This document shows positions 29,189 to 36,666 of a stretch of 64,000 nt of DNA, piece by piece. Source of the DNA: Pelomonas sp. Root1444. GTDB lineage: Bacteria > Pseudomonadota > Gammaproteobacteria > Burkholderiales > Burkholderiaceae_C. The stretch is taken from assembly GCF_001426885.1 (NCBI RefSeq), contig NZ_LMFP01000028.1, positions 1,158,174 to 1,222,173 of the forward strand, read 5' to 3'. Every line of letters starts with the position of its first letter. Position 1 is the stretch's first letter. The notes beneath the pieces are model-generated. The model saw nothing but the letters and a program-made list of their open reading frames with translations. It did not search any database and was not told the DNA's origin. A program made the translations under genes and the position numbers.

Positions 29189-30379
29189 ATGGCAACGCTG
29201 CTGAACATCCAGGAACCACCCCGGCGCGCGCCGCAGGGCTTTGCGCTGTTCGCACTCGGTTTTCGCCCCTTCTACCTGCTGGCCAGCCTCTTCGGTGCGC
29301 TGTCGATCCCGCTGTGGGCGCTGCAGTTCTCCGGCATTCTGAGCCAGCCCTACCTGGCCGGCCCGCTGTGGCACGCCCACGAGATGCTGTTCGGCTTCAC
29401 GCTGGCCGTGGTCGTCGGCTTCCTCTTCACCGCCGGCCAGAACTGGACCGGCCTGCCGACGCCGAAGGGCTGGAAGCTCGCGCTGCTCGCGGGCCTGTGG
29501 CTCGCCGCCCGCGTGCTGGTGCTGACGCCGTACGGCGTCGCCGCGGCCGTGGCCAACGTCGCCTTCCCGCTCGCCGCCGCCATCGCGCTGGCCATCCCGT
29601 TCGTCAAGGCGCAGAACAAGCGCAACTACTTCTTCGTCGGCCTGCTGGCGCTGCTCGCGCTGGCCGCCGCCTTCATCCACCTCTCGCAGCTCGGCCTGCT
29701 TGCCGCGCACGCGTGGCCCGGCATCCGCGTCGCGCTGGACGTGATGCTCTTCATCCTCGCGGTGATGGGCGGTCGCGTCATCCCCATGTTCACCAACAAC
29801 GGCGTCCCCGGCACGAACGCGACCCGGCAGCCCCGCGTCGAGAAAACCGCGCTGGGCGCCGTGCTGGCACTGCTCGCCGTCGACGTGATCGGCCTGCAAG
29901 GCTGGCCGGTGGCGGCCATCGCCGCGGTGGCGTTCGTCGCCCATGCTTGGCGCTGGGCGCTGTGGCAGCCGTGGAAGACGCTGCGCGCCCCGCTGGTCTG
30001 GGTGCTGCAGCTGGCCTATGCCTGGGTGCCCGTCCACCTGCTGCTGCGCGGCCTCGGCGAACTCGGCCAGGTGCCCTCCAGCGCGGCCACCCATGCGCTG
30101 ACGGTCGGCGCGGTGGGCGGGCTCATCATCGGCATGATGACCCGCACCGCCCGCGGCCACACCGGGCGGCCACTGCGCGCCGACCGCTACGAGACGGCCT
30201 GCTACGTGCTGGTGTTGCTGTCGGCCGTCGTGCGCGTGGCCGTGCCGCTCGTGGCGCCCACGCTGATGCTGCATGCCGTGATGGCGTCGGCCGTGCTGTG
30301 GTCGGCCGGCTTCGGGCTCTATGCCATCCGCTACTGGCCGGTGCTGTCGCGGCCCCGCATCGACGGCCGGCCGGGTTGA
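29189..30379 (+). CDS. nnrS: NnrS family protein
   Basis: A 396-residue membrane protein with about 12 TM helices. Start ATG 29189, 7 bp after nsrR. The N-terminal FALFALGFRPFYLLASLF and PLWHAHEMLFGFTLAVVVGFLFTAGQNWTG are NnrS signatures, and VMGGRVIPMFTNNGVPG carries further conserved residues. NnrS proteins contain haem and metal and relieve NO stress or protect metabolism under NO; the mechanism is unsettled. NsrR/FNR control via the cluster is expected. Confidence 0.94.
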   Translation: MATLLNIQEPPRRAPQGFALFALGFRPFYLLASLFGALSIPLWALQFSGILSQPYLAGPLWHAHEMLFGFTLAVVVGFLFTAGQNWTGLPTPKGWKLALLAGLWLAARVLVLTPYGVAAAVANVAFPLAAAIALAIPFVKAQNKRNYFFVGLLALLALAAAFIHLSQLGLLAAHAWPGIRVALDVMLFILAVMGGRVIPMFTNNGVPGTNATRQPRVEKTALGAVLALLAVDVIGLQGWPVAAIAAVAFVAHAWRWALWQPWKTLRAPLVWVLQLAYAWVPVHLLLRGLGELGQVPSSAATHALTVGAVGGLIIGMMTRTARGHTGRPLRADRYETACYVLVLLSAVVRVAVPLVAPTLMLHAVMASAVLWSAGFGLYAIRYWPVLSRPRIDGRPG

Positions 30380-30382
30380 GCC

Positions 30383-30775
30383 ATGGACTACCTCACGCTC
30401 AAGCTGGTCCACCAGACGGCCGTCGCGCTGTCGATCACCGGCTTCTTCATCCGCGGCGCGGCGTCGCTGGCGGGCGCCTCCTGGGTGCGCAGCCGCGCGG
30501 CCCGGACGCTGCCCCACCTGGTGGATTCGGTGCTGCTGCTGTCGGCGCTGATGCTGGCGTGGACGCTGCGCCTGACGCCGGACCGCGCGCCCTGGCTGCT
30601 TGCCAAGCTGCTGGGGCTGGTCGTCTATGTGGCGCTCGGCGTCGTCGCGCTGCGCCCGGGCCGGCCGCTGGCGGTGCGTGCCGCGGCATGGACGGGCGCG
30701 CTGGCCGTCGTCGCCTGGATCGCGTCGGTCGCCATGACAAAAAGCCCATGGGGCTTCGTTGCGGTGCTGGGTTAG
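30383..30775 (+). CDS. SirB2-like small membrane protein
   Basis: A 130-residue integral membrane protein with four predicted helices, resembling the SirB family (VHQTAVALSITGFFIRGAASL, RTLPHLVDSVLLLSALML, KLLGLVVYVALGVVALR). It begins 3 bp after the nnrS stop, so it belongs to the same transcript. SirB2 proteins have no proven biochemical function; this position suggests a role in the NO or low-oxygen response. Confidence 0.8.
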   Translation: MDYLTLKLVHQTAVALSITGFFIRGAASLAGASWVRSRAARTLPHLVDSVLLLSALMLAWTLRLTPDRAPWLLAKLLGLVVYVALGVVALRPGRPLAVRAAAWTGALAVVAWIASVAMTKSPWGFVAVLG

Positions 30776-30784
30776 GCGCCTGCC

Positions 30785-30798
30785 TTGACCGAGGTCAA
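30785..30798 (+). promoter_or_regulatory. FNR-type box before hemN
   Basis: TTGAC-CGAG-GTCAA is a perfect 5-4-5 inverted repeat of the CRP/FNR class. Its centre lies 40-41 bp before the hemN ATG. If used as a class II site, transcription would start at about the start codon, giving a leaderless or nearly leaderless mRNA. Confidence 0.65.
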
Positions 30799-30831
30799 GC
30801 CCGCAGCCCGCCGCTTTCGGGACCATGACGC

Positions 30832-32241
30832 ATGCCTGCCAACACCGCCTCCCTCGCCGATGTCCGCACCCTGCTCACCGAGGACTTCCTGCGTCAGTTC
30901 GACACCCCCGGCCCGCGCTACACCTCCTACCCCACGGCAGACCGCTTCGCCGAGAACTTCGGGCCGCAGGACACGCTGACGGTCCTCACGCAGCTGAGCA
31001 GCGGCAGCTCCGCCGCCCCGCTGTCGCTGTACGTGCACATCCCATTCTGCGAGCAGCTCTGCTACTACTGCGGCTGCAACAAGATCATCACCAAGCACCA
31101 TGAGCGCGCGGCCCAGTACCTGGACTACCTGGAGGCCGAGCTCGCCCTGGTGGTGAAGTCGCTCGGCGCCGGGCGCCCGGTCTCGCAGCTGCACTTCGGC
31201 GGCGGCTCGCCCACCTTCCTGTCCGACGATGAACTCACCCGCGTGATGCATGCGATCGGCACGAGCTTCCAGCTCACGCCCGATTCCGAGGTTTCGATCG
31301 AGGTCGACCCGCGCACCGTCACGCCGGCACGGCTGGCGCATTTCCGCACCCTCGGCTTCAACCGGCTCAGCTTCGGCGTGCAGGACTTCGACGCCGAGGT
31401 GCAGCAGGCGGTGCACCGCGTGCAGTCCTTCGAGATGGTGCGCGACCTGATGCAAAGCGCCCGCGAGCTCGGCTACGTCTCCATCAATGCCGATCTCATC
31501 TACGGCCTGCCCAAGCAGACGCCCGAGAGCTTTGCGCGCACGGTGCAGCAGATCGGCGAGCTGCGCCCCGGCCGCATCGCGCTCTACGCCTACGCCCACC
31601 TGCCCGAGCGCTTCAAGCCGCAGCGGCGCATCCATGACACCGACCTGCCCGCACCGGGCAACCGCATCGCGATGCTGGGCGACGCCATCACCGGCTTCCT
31701 GGCGCGCGGCTACGACTACATCGGCATGGACCACTTCGCGCTGCCCGACGACTCGCTGGCGGTCGCCAAGCGCGCAGGCCGTCTGCACCGCAACTTCCAG
31801 GGCTACAGCACGCAGCCCGACTGCGACCTGGTGGCGCTCGGCGTGTCGTCCATCGGCCGCGTCGGCGCTGCCTATTACCAAAACGCCAAGACGCTGCCCG
31901 AGTACTACGAAATGCTCGACGAAGGCCGGCTGCCTGTGGTGCGCGGCTACGCGCTCGACCCCGACGACGCGCTGCGCCGCGACGTCATCATGGCGCTGAT
32001 GTGCCAGGGGCGCCTCGAGTTCGAGCCCATCGAGCGGGCACACGGCATCGCCGTGCCGCAGTATTTCGAACGCGAGCTGGCCGCGCTGCAGGGCATGGTC
32101 GACGCCGGCCTGGTGCAGCTGCAGCAGCGCGCCATCCAAGTCACCACCGCCGGCTGGTTCCTCATCCGCGCCATCGCGATGGTGTTCGACAAGCACCTGC
32201 AGCAGGCCAAGGACAGGCACCGCTTCTCCAAGGTCATCTGA
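30832..32241 (+). CDS. hemN: Oxygen-independent coproporphyrinogen III oxidase
   Basis: A 469-residue radical-SAM enzyme that converts coproporphyrinogen III to protoporphyrinogen IX without oxygen. The cluster motif is Cys73-x3-Cys77-x2-Cys80 with the extra Cys82 (PFCEQLCYYCGC) typical of true HemN. N-terminal FDTPGPRYTSYPTADRF and C-terminal HemN domain residues are present, which separates it from HemW. ATG 30832 is preferred; an ATG 7 bases earlier is out of frame. An FNR-type box immediately upstream fits anaerobic induction and supplies haem for the NO reductase. Confidence 0.96.
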   Translation: MPANTASLADVRTLLTEDFLRQFDTPGPRYTSYPTADRFAENFGPQDTLTVLTQLSSGSSAAPLSLYVHIPFCEQLCYYCGCNKIITKHHERAAQYLDYLEAELALVVKSLGAGRPVSQLHFGGGSPTFLSDDELTRVMHAIGTSFQLTPDSEVSIEVDPRTVTPARLAHFRTLGFNRLSFGVQDFDAEVQQAVHRVQSFEMVRDLMQSARELGYVSINADLIYGLPKQTPESFARTVQQIGELRPGRIALYAYAHLPERFKPQRRIHDTDLPAPGNRIAMLGDAITGFLARGYDYIGMDHFALPDDSLAVAKRAGRLHRNFQGYSTQPDCDLVALGVSSIGRVGAAYYQNAKTLPEYYEMLDEGRLPVVRGYALDPDDALRRDVIMALMCQGRLEFEPIERAHGIAVPQYFERELAALQGMVDAGLVQLQQRAIQVTTAGWFLIRAIAMVFDKHLQQAKDRHRFSKVI

Positions 32242-32262
32242 CAGCCATCCCCACCTACAACC

Positions 32263-32916
32263 ATGCAACTACCGCCCTACTTCGACGAAATCCCGCGGCT
32301 GCGCGTGCAGGACCCGCTCGCTCGCGTGCTCGGCGCAGCCCGGGACGGTGTGCTCGAGTACGGCTTCGCCGATGCGGTGCGTCTCGCGGGCCACGCCTGC
32401 CCGACGGTCGCGTCGGCCTACTGGATGACCTATCTGGCACTGGAACACCTCTACCCCGATTCGCTGCCGCAGCGCGGCGGGCTGCAGGTGGAGTTCCGTG
32501 ACGATGCGCGCCATGGCAACAACGGCGTCATCGCGATGGTGGTGCAGATGCTGACTGGTGCGGCCGGCAGCACCGGCTTCAAGGGCCTGGGCGGCCGCTT
32601 CGGCCGCGCCGGCCTGATGCGCTACCGGCCCGACCTGCTGGCCTTGCTGCGCTTCACCCGCAAGGACACCCGCGCCGCCGTGGACGTGGGCGCCGAGCCA
32701 TCCAAGGTGGCTGCCGCACCGGCCATCGAGCCGCTGATGGCCAAGGTCGCCGCCGGCAAGGCCAGCGCGGTGGAAGAAGCGGAGCTGGGAACGCTCTGGC
32801 AGGCGCGAGTGCGCTGCCTGCTGCTGGACTACGGCCGCGACCCCGGCGTGTTCATGGTCCGCCCGGTGCTGCGCCGGCCGGCCATCGTGCCGGAGGCACT
32901 GCAGGAAACCGCCTAA
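32263..32916 (+). CDS. FmdE-like protein
   Basis: A 217-residue protein resembling the FmdE family (formylmethanofuran dehydrogenase subunit E-like): DAVRLAGHACPTVASAYWMTYLALEHLYP holds the conserved Gly-His-x-Cys motif, followed by VEFRDDARHGNNGVIAMVVQMLTGAAG. Methanofuran chemistry is not implied; such proteins in bacteria are uncharacterised and often sit with molybdenum or anaerobic redox genes. Starting 21 bp after hemN, it is probably in the same FNR-controlled transcript. Its stop overlaps the convergent DUF3079 gene by a few bases. Confidence 0.7.
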   Translation: MQLPPYFDEIPRLRVQDPLARVLGAARDGVLEYGFADAVRLAGHACPTVASAYWMTYLALEHLYPDSLPQRGGLQVEFRDDARHGNNGVIAMVVQMLTGAAGSTGFKGLGGRFGRAGLMRYRPDLLALLRFTRKDTRAAVDVGAEPSKVAAAPAIEPLMAKVAAGKASAVEEAELGTLWQARVRCLLLDYGRDPGVFMVRPVLRRPAIVPEALQETA

Positions 32917-33140
32917 GCCTGTTCCTGTTCCGGCGCGGTCTCGCCCACAGCGGCGTCGGGCACGGCCGCGGCTCGCGCATCCAGGCCCCAGTCCATCCAG
33001 TCATCGCCGAACAGCTCCGACGGATGCGGCGTCGCCAGCGTGCCGTTGCCGCACTGGAGCGCATCCGATGGGCAGTACCTGTCGCAGCCCCAGCAGATGC
33101 GCTCGGGGTTGGCAGGCTTGATGGGAAATTTCTTGGCCAT
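32913..33140 (-). CDS. DUF3079 protein, Cys-rich
   Basis: A 75-residue DUF3079 protein (MAKKFPIKPANPERICWGCDRYCPSDALQCGNGTLATPHPSELFGDDW). Four cysteines (CWGCDRYC...C) suggest a small metal or Fe-S site. Function unknown. It converges on the FmdE-like gene with a 4-bp overlap of stop regions. Confidence 0.85.
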   Translation of the reverse strand: MAKKFPIKPANPERICWGCDRYCPSDALQCGNGTLATPHPSELFGDDWMDWGLDARAAAVPDAAVGETAPEQEQA

Positions 33141-33242
33141 GTGCGTCGCCTGCGACGGGCGCCATGCCCTCGACCACAGGTGCGCTCAGCATGCGCGGAG
33201 TTCAGCCGCGCGGCCTTGACGGCGCGCAAGCCAGCGGCGATG

Positions 33243-33950
33243 TCAGGCGCCCTCAGCCGCGCCCTTGCGCCGGCCCCGCGCGGGCTGCGCCTTGGGCACG
33301 CGTTCGAGATGGCTGCTCAACATGCCGGCCACAACGCGCGCGACGGCCTTGGCGTCCATCGCCTCGTCGAACAGCATCTCCACGGCCGCATACACCAGCT
33401 CGACGACGACCCGGCTGGCCAGGCGCAGCTCGGGCTTGTCGGCCCCCGGCAGCGCGCGCACCAGCAGCTTCATCTGGGCCTCGGTGACGGCCGTGTGCGA
33501 CGCCAGGCGCACCTCCTGGAGCGCCGGCACCGCGCGCATCGCACGCATGATCCACACGCCGCCTTCGGTCTCGCGCGTGACCTCGTAGGTGTCGAGCAGC
33601 ACGCCTGCGAGCGCCGGCTCCAGCGTCGCCACGCCGCCCGCCAGCACCTCCTCGGTCATCCAGCGCCCGACGCATTCGTTCTGGCGCTGCATCAGCCGCT
33701 GCCCCAGCTCCGACAACAGCGCGTACTTGTTCGGGAAATAGCGATACAGCGCCGGCGGGGTCAACCCGGCGCGCTCACAGACGAGGTTGGTCGACAGGCG
33801 TTCGATGCCGACATCCGACAAGGTCTGCGCCGCGGCCTCCAGGATGCGCTCGAGGGTGTCGGCAGCGCGTTGCTGCACCGGCTGGGCCTTGGGTTCCAGC
33901 GAATGCTGCGTGCGTCGACGCGAAGGCTTGGCGGTGGCGTTGCGGGTCAT
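33243..33950 (-). CDS. TetR family transcriptional repressor
   Basis: A 235-residue TetR regulator. I place the start at ATG 33950 (MTRNATAKPSRRRTQ): AGGGA lies 9 bases upstream, whereas ATG 33959 directly abuts it. The HTH at about residues 35-80 has RILEAAAQTLSDVGIERLSTNLVCERAGLTPPALYRYFPNKYALL. The C-terminal ligand domain is divergent and the tail basic (RGRRKG). It is divergent from an MFS gene with 84 bp between. A 19-base element with a palindromic core occurs there and again before the DUF2147 gene, so it likely controls both units. Confidence 0.9.
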   Translation of the reverse strand: MTRNATAKPSRRRTQHSLEPKAQPVQQRAADTLERILEAAAQTLSDVGIERLSTNLVCERAGLTPPALYRYFPNKYALLSELGQRLMQRQNECVGRWMTEEVLAGGVATLEPALAGVLLDTYEVTRETEGGVWIMRAMRAVPALQEVRLASHTAVTEAQMKLLVRALPGADKPELRLASRVVVELVYAAVEMLFDEAMDAKAVARVVAGMLSSHLERVPKAQPARGRRKGAAEGA

Positions 33951-33986
33951 ACCGGGCATTCCCTGAGGGACAAGGGCGATCTCAAG

Positions 33987-34005
33987 ACGATAGTCATCAC
34001 TATAC
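33987..34005 (+). promoter_or_regulatory. TetR operator copy 1 (TetR/MFS intergenic)
   Basis: ACGATAGTCATCACTATAC, with the palindromic core ATAGT-CATC-ACTAT. It differs from copy 2 at 35269-35287 by a single base and lies between a weak -35 (TCTCAA, 33980-33985) and -10 (TACTTT, 34003-34008) of the MFS gene, 17 bp apart, so binding would block the promoter. Confidence 0.75.
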
Positions 34006-34034
34006 TTTAGCAACGCCACCCCAAGGGGCCTGCA

Positions 34035-35201
34035 TTGCACACGCAAACACTGAAGACGGAGATCTCCGTCGCCGAAATGGTGACCGCACTGCTGGCCGGC
34101 TCGGCCGCGCTGCTGGTCCTGGGGCTGCAGCCGATTTTGCTCGGCGAGCTGGTGGAGGCCCGGCAGGTGACGCTGGAGGGCGTCGGGCTGGTCGCGATGG
34201 CGGAGATCGTCGCGCTCGGCATCGGCGTGCTGCTGGGCGACCTCGCGCGGCCCCTGAAACACCTGCGCACCGTGACCGCCATGGCCACTCTGTGTGCGTT
34301 GGCGCTGGACGCACTGACGCCCCGGGTCAGCGGCGACCTCGGCTTCGCGCTGGTGCGCGCAGCCGCGGGGCTGGCGGAGGGCCTGCTCGTGTGGGCGACC
34401 ACGGCGGTCATCGTGCGCTGCGCCAACCCGGCCCGCCTGGCGGGCGTGTTCTTCGTCGTGCAGACCGCCGTCCAGGCCTTGACCGGCCTGGCGTTGGCGC
34501 GCTGGGTCATCCCGACGCTGGGCTGGCAGGGTGCCTTCCAGGTCGTCGCCGCGCTGATGCTGCTGCCGCTGCTGCTCGCTCGCGCCATGCCGCGCGGCCT
34601 GCAGCCACTGGCAGCGCCGGCGCAGACGGGCTTTCGCTGGTCGCGGCAGACCGGGCTGCCGCTGCTCACCGTGTTCCTGCAGATGGCCACGCTGGGCTCG
34701 CTGTGGGCCTATCTCGAGCCGCTGGGCAAGGACGCCGGCTTCGAAGCCAAGGACATCCAGACCCTGATCGCCGCGGCACTTGGCATGCAGATCGTGGGCG
34801 GCTGCGCCGGGTCCGCGCTGGTGCGCCGGCTGCACGCGTGGCCCACGCTCCTCGCCGGCTCGGCGCTGCTGGCGGCCATCGCGCTGGCCGTGTCGCGCAC
34901 ACCCAGCGGTGGCACATGGCAGTTTGCCGCGCTGTGCGCCGCATTCGCCTTCGTCTGGCTCTTCATCGCGCCCTACCAGATGGGCCTGGCGTTCGATGCC
35001 GACGGCAGCGGCCGCGTAGCCTCGCTGGTGCCGGCTGCACAGCTGTTCGGCATCGCCTTCGGGCCGCTCGTGGCGTCGTTCGTCGTCGAGGGCGAGAGCG
35101 CCGCCGCGGTGCCGATGGTCAGCGCGGCCTTCGCCGCAGCCGCCGCGCTGGCGCTGGTCGCATCGGCGTCTGCAAGGCGCACGCTGGCACGGGCCGCCTG
35201 A
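34035..35201 (+). CDS. MFS transporter, TetR-linked
   Basis: A 388-residue major facilitator protein with about 12 TM spans. The start is TTG 34035, with AAGGGG 6 bases upstream. Membrane segments are visible from residue 15 onward; the conserved inter-helix loops are weakly conserved (LARPLKHLRTVTAM). Direction (import or export) and substrate cannot be deduced. Sharing the TetR operator with the catabolic operon downstream makes an uptake or efflux role for the same compound likely. Confidence 0.85.
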   Translation: MHTQTLKTEISVAEMVTALLAGSAALLVLGLQPILLGELVEARQVTLEGVGLVAMAEIVALGIGVLLGDLARPLKHLRTVTAMATLCALALDALTPRVSGDLGFALVRAAAGLAEGLLVWATTAVIVRCANPARLAGVFFVVQTAVQALTGLALARWVIPTLGWQGAFQVVAALMLLPLLLARAMPRGLQPLAAPAQTGFRWSRQTGLPLLTVFLQMATLGSLWAYLEPLGKDAGFEAKDIQTLIAAALGMQIVGGCAGSALVRRLHAWPTLLAGSALLAAIALAVSRTPSGGTWQFAALCAAFAFVWLFIAPYQMGLAFDADGSGRVASLVPAAQLFGIAFGPLVASFVVEGESAAAVPMVSAAFAAAAALALVASASARRTLARAA

Positions 35202-35261
35202 CGCGCCCACCCGCGCGGCCCAGCCGGCAGCGCCTCGCGGGTTTGTCCCGAGACTGGCTTC

Positions 35262-35290
35262 TTGAGAAACGATAGTCATCGCTATACAGT
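35262..35290 (+). promoter_or_regulatory. Promoter of the DUF2147-kinase-aldolase operon with TetR operator copy 2
   Basis: TTGAGA (35262-35267) and TACAGT (35285-35290) are spaced by exactly 17 bp. The operator ACGATAGTCATCGCTATAC (35269-35287) fills the spacer, one base different from copy 1. This is a classic repressor-in-spacer layout. Confidence 0.75.
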
Positions 35291-35325
35291 AGCTATGACT
35301 ATCCAATCAACGGGAAGCCACGACC

Positions 35326-35748
35326 ATGCCACGCCCCCATCGCCTCGTTCCCCTGCTCGCCTGGGCACTGGCACTGCCGGCGTTCGCCGCCAGCCCTGAC
35401 GATGCCAAGGGGCAGTGGCTGACAGCCGAGAAGGACGCCGTCATCGAGTTCAAGGCCTGCGCCGACAAGCCCGGCGCCCTGTGCGGCCACATCGTCTGGG
35501 ACAAGGACGCCGGGCAGCCCAACGACACCTGCGGCGTGCAGATCGCCCGCCTGGAGCGCTACGAGAACGAGGCCTGGCGCGACGGCTGGGTGTTCGACCC
35601 GCGCGACGGCAAGAAATACAAGGGCGCGCTGCGCGTGAAGTCGGGAGACCTGCACATCCGCGCCTACATCGGCACCGAGATCCTCGGCCAGACGGAGCAG
35701 CTCCGGCGCGTCACCGCCCTGCCCGCGTCGCCGGTCTGCAAGCGCTGA
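35326..35748 (+). CDS. DUF2147 periplasmic protein
   Basis: A 140-residue exported protein: signal peptide (MPRPHRLVPLLAWALALPAFAA), then a DUF2147 domain (GQWLTAEKDAVIEFKACADKPGALCGHIVWD, DPRDGKKYKGALRV). DUF2147 proteins are small periplasmic beta-rich proteins of unknown role. It is the first gene after a TetR-operated promoter and is followed by an outer-membrane protein gene 48 bp later, so it probably belongs to the same operon as the kinase and aldolase. Confidence 0.85.
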   Translation: MPRPHRLVPLLAWALALPAFAASPDDAKGQWLTAEKDAVIEFKACADKPGALCGHIVWDKDAGQPNDTCGVQIARLERYENEAWRDGWVFDPRDGKKYKGALRVKSGDLHIRAYIGTEILGQTEQLRRVTALPASPVCKR

Positions 35749-35796
35749 TTCCCCGGTCCTCCCATACCCGCCACCTGCCTCAGAAAGGCCCGCCTC

Positions 35797-36666
35797 ATGC
35801 ACCCGAAGAGCTCCATCGCCCTGCTCATCGCCGCCGCCGCAGCGATGCCGGCCTGCGCGGCCGACACGGCGAGCTTCGCCATCGACACCGAGGTCAAGCT
35901 GCTGTCCGACCTGCGCACGCGCGGCGTGTCCGACTCGATGAACCGGCCGGCCGTGAAGCTGTCGGTCCAGGCCGCGCACGAGAGTGGGCTGATCGGCCTC
36001 ATCGAGATCAACACCGTCAGCAAGAAGGTCTTCCTCGACAGCGACGGCTACGACCTGCTGCTGGGCGGCGGCTACCGCTTCGGCGACCCGGACGGCTGGC
36101 ATTTCGGCGTCGGGCTCGCCGCCGAGATTTTTCCCGGTGCCAAGTTCGAGGCCCCGCATGCGATCGACCTCGAAGCGGGTGCGCCGGCCGATTTCCGCCG
36201 CACCAAGTACGACTCGGCCTTCGCGGTGCTGGAGGTCGGCTACGGCGCGCTGGAGGGCCGCATCCTCCACGTCCTCTCCAAGACCTACCGCGGCGCGAAC
36301 ACCGGCGGGGTCTGCGGCACGATGCTGGCGCTGAGCACCGACCCGACGGCCGCGCTGGCGTGCTACGCGCGCGGCGACCACGGCTCGCGCGGCACCTGGC
36401 TGCTGGACCTGGGCTACAGGCACTCACTCTCGCCGACGACGACGCTGAACCTGCACGCCGGCTACCAGAAGGTGAAGAACTTCGCGGAGGCGAACTTCAG
36501 CGACTACTCGATCGGCCTCACGCACAAGCACTGGGGCTTCGAGTGGAACGCCGAGTGGGTGACGACCCGCACCAAGGTGCGCGAGCTCTTCATCGCCGTC
36601 GACGGCGACCAGCTGCGCGCCACCGACGGCAACCGCTTCATCGTCTCCGTGTCGCGAAAGTTCTGA
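35797..36666 (+). CDS. TIGR02001-type outer-membrane protein
   Basis: A 289-residue predicted outer-membrane beta-barrel. The signal peptide (MHPKSSIALLIAAAAAMPACA) is followed by FAIDTEVKLLSDLRTRGVSDSMNRPAVKLSVQ, the TIGR02001 start, amphipathic strands throughout, and a C-terminal aromatic residue (SVSRKF). Family members are often called porin-like; a channel for the operon's substrate is an inference. Its TGA overlaps the kinase ATG (TGATG), an unusual translational coupling between an envelope protein and a cytoplasmic kinase. Confidence 0.82.
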   Translation: MHPKSSIALLIAAAAAMPACAADTASFAIDTEVKLLSDLRTRGVSDSMNRPAVKLSVQAAHESGLIGLIEINTVSKKVFLDSDGYDLLLGGGYRFGDPDGWHFGVGLAAEIFPGAKFEAPHAIDLEAGAPADFRRTKYDSAFAVLEVGYGALEGRILHVLSKTYRGANTGGVCGTMLALSTDPTAALACYARGDHGSRGTWLLDLGYRHSLSPTTTLNLHAGYQKVKNFAEANFSDYSIGLTHKHWGFEWNAEWVTTRTKVRELFIAVDGDQLRATDGNRFIVSVSRKF

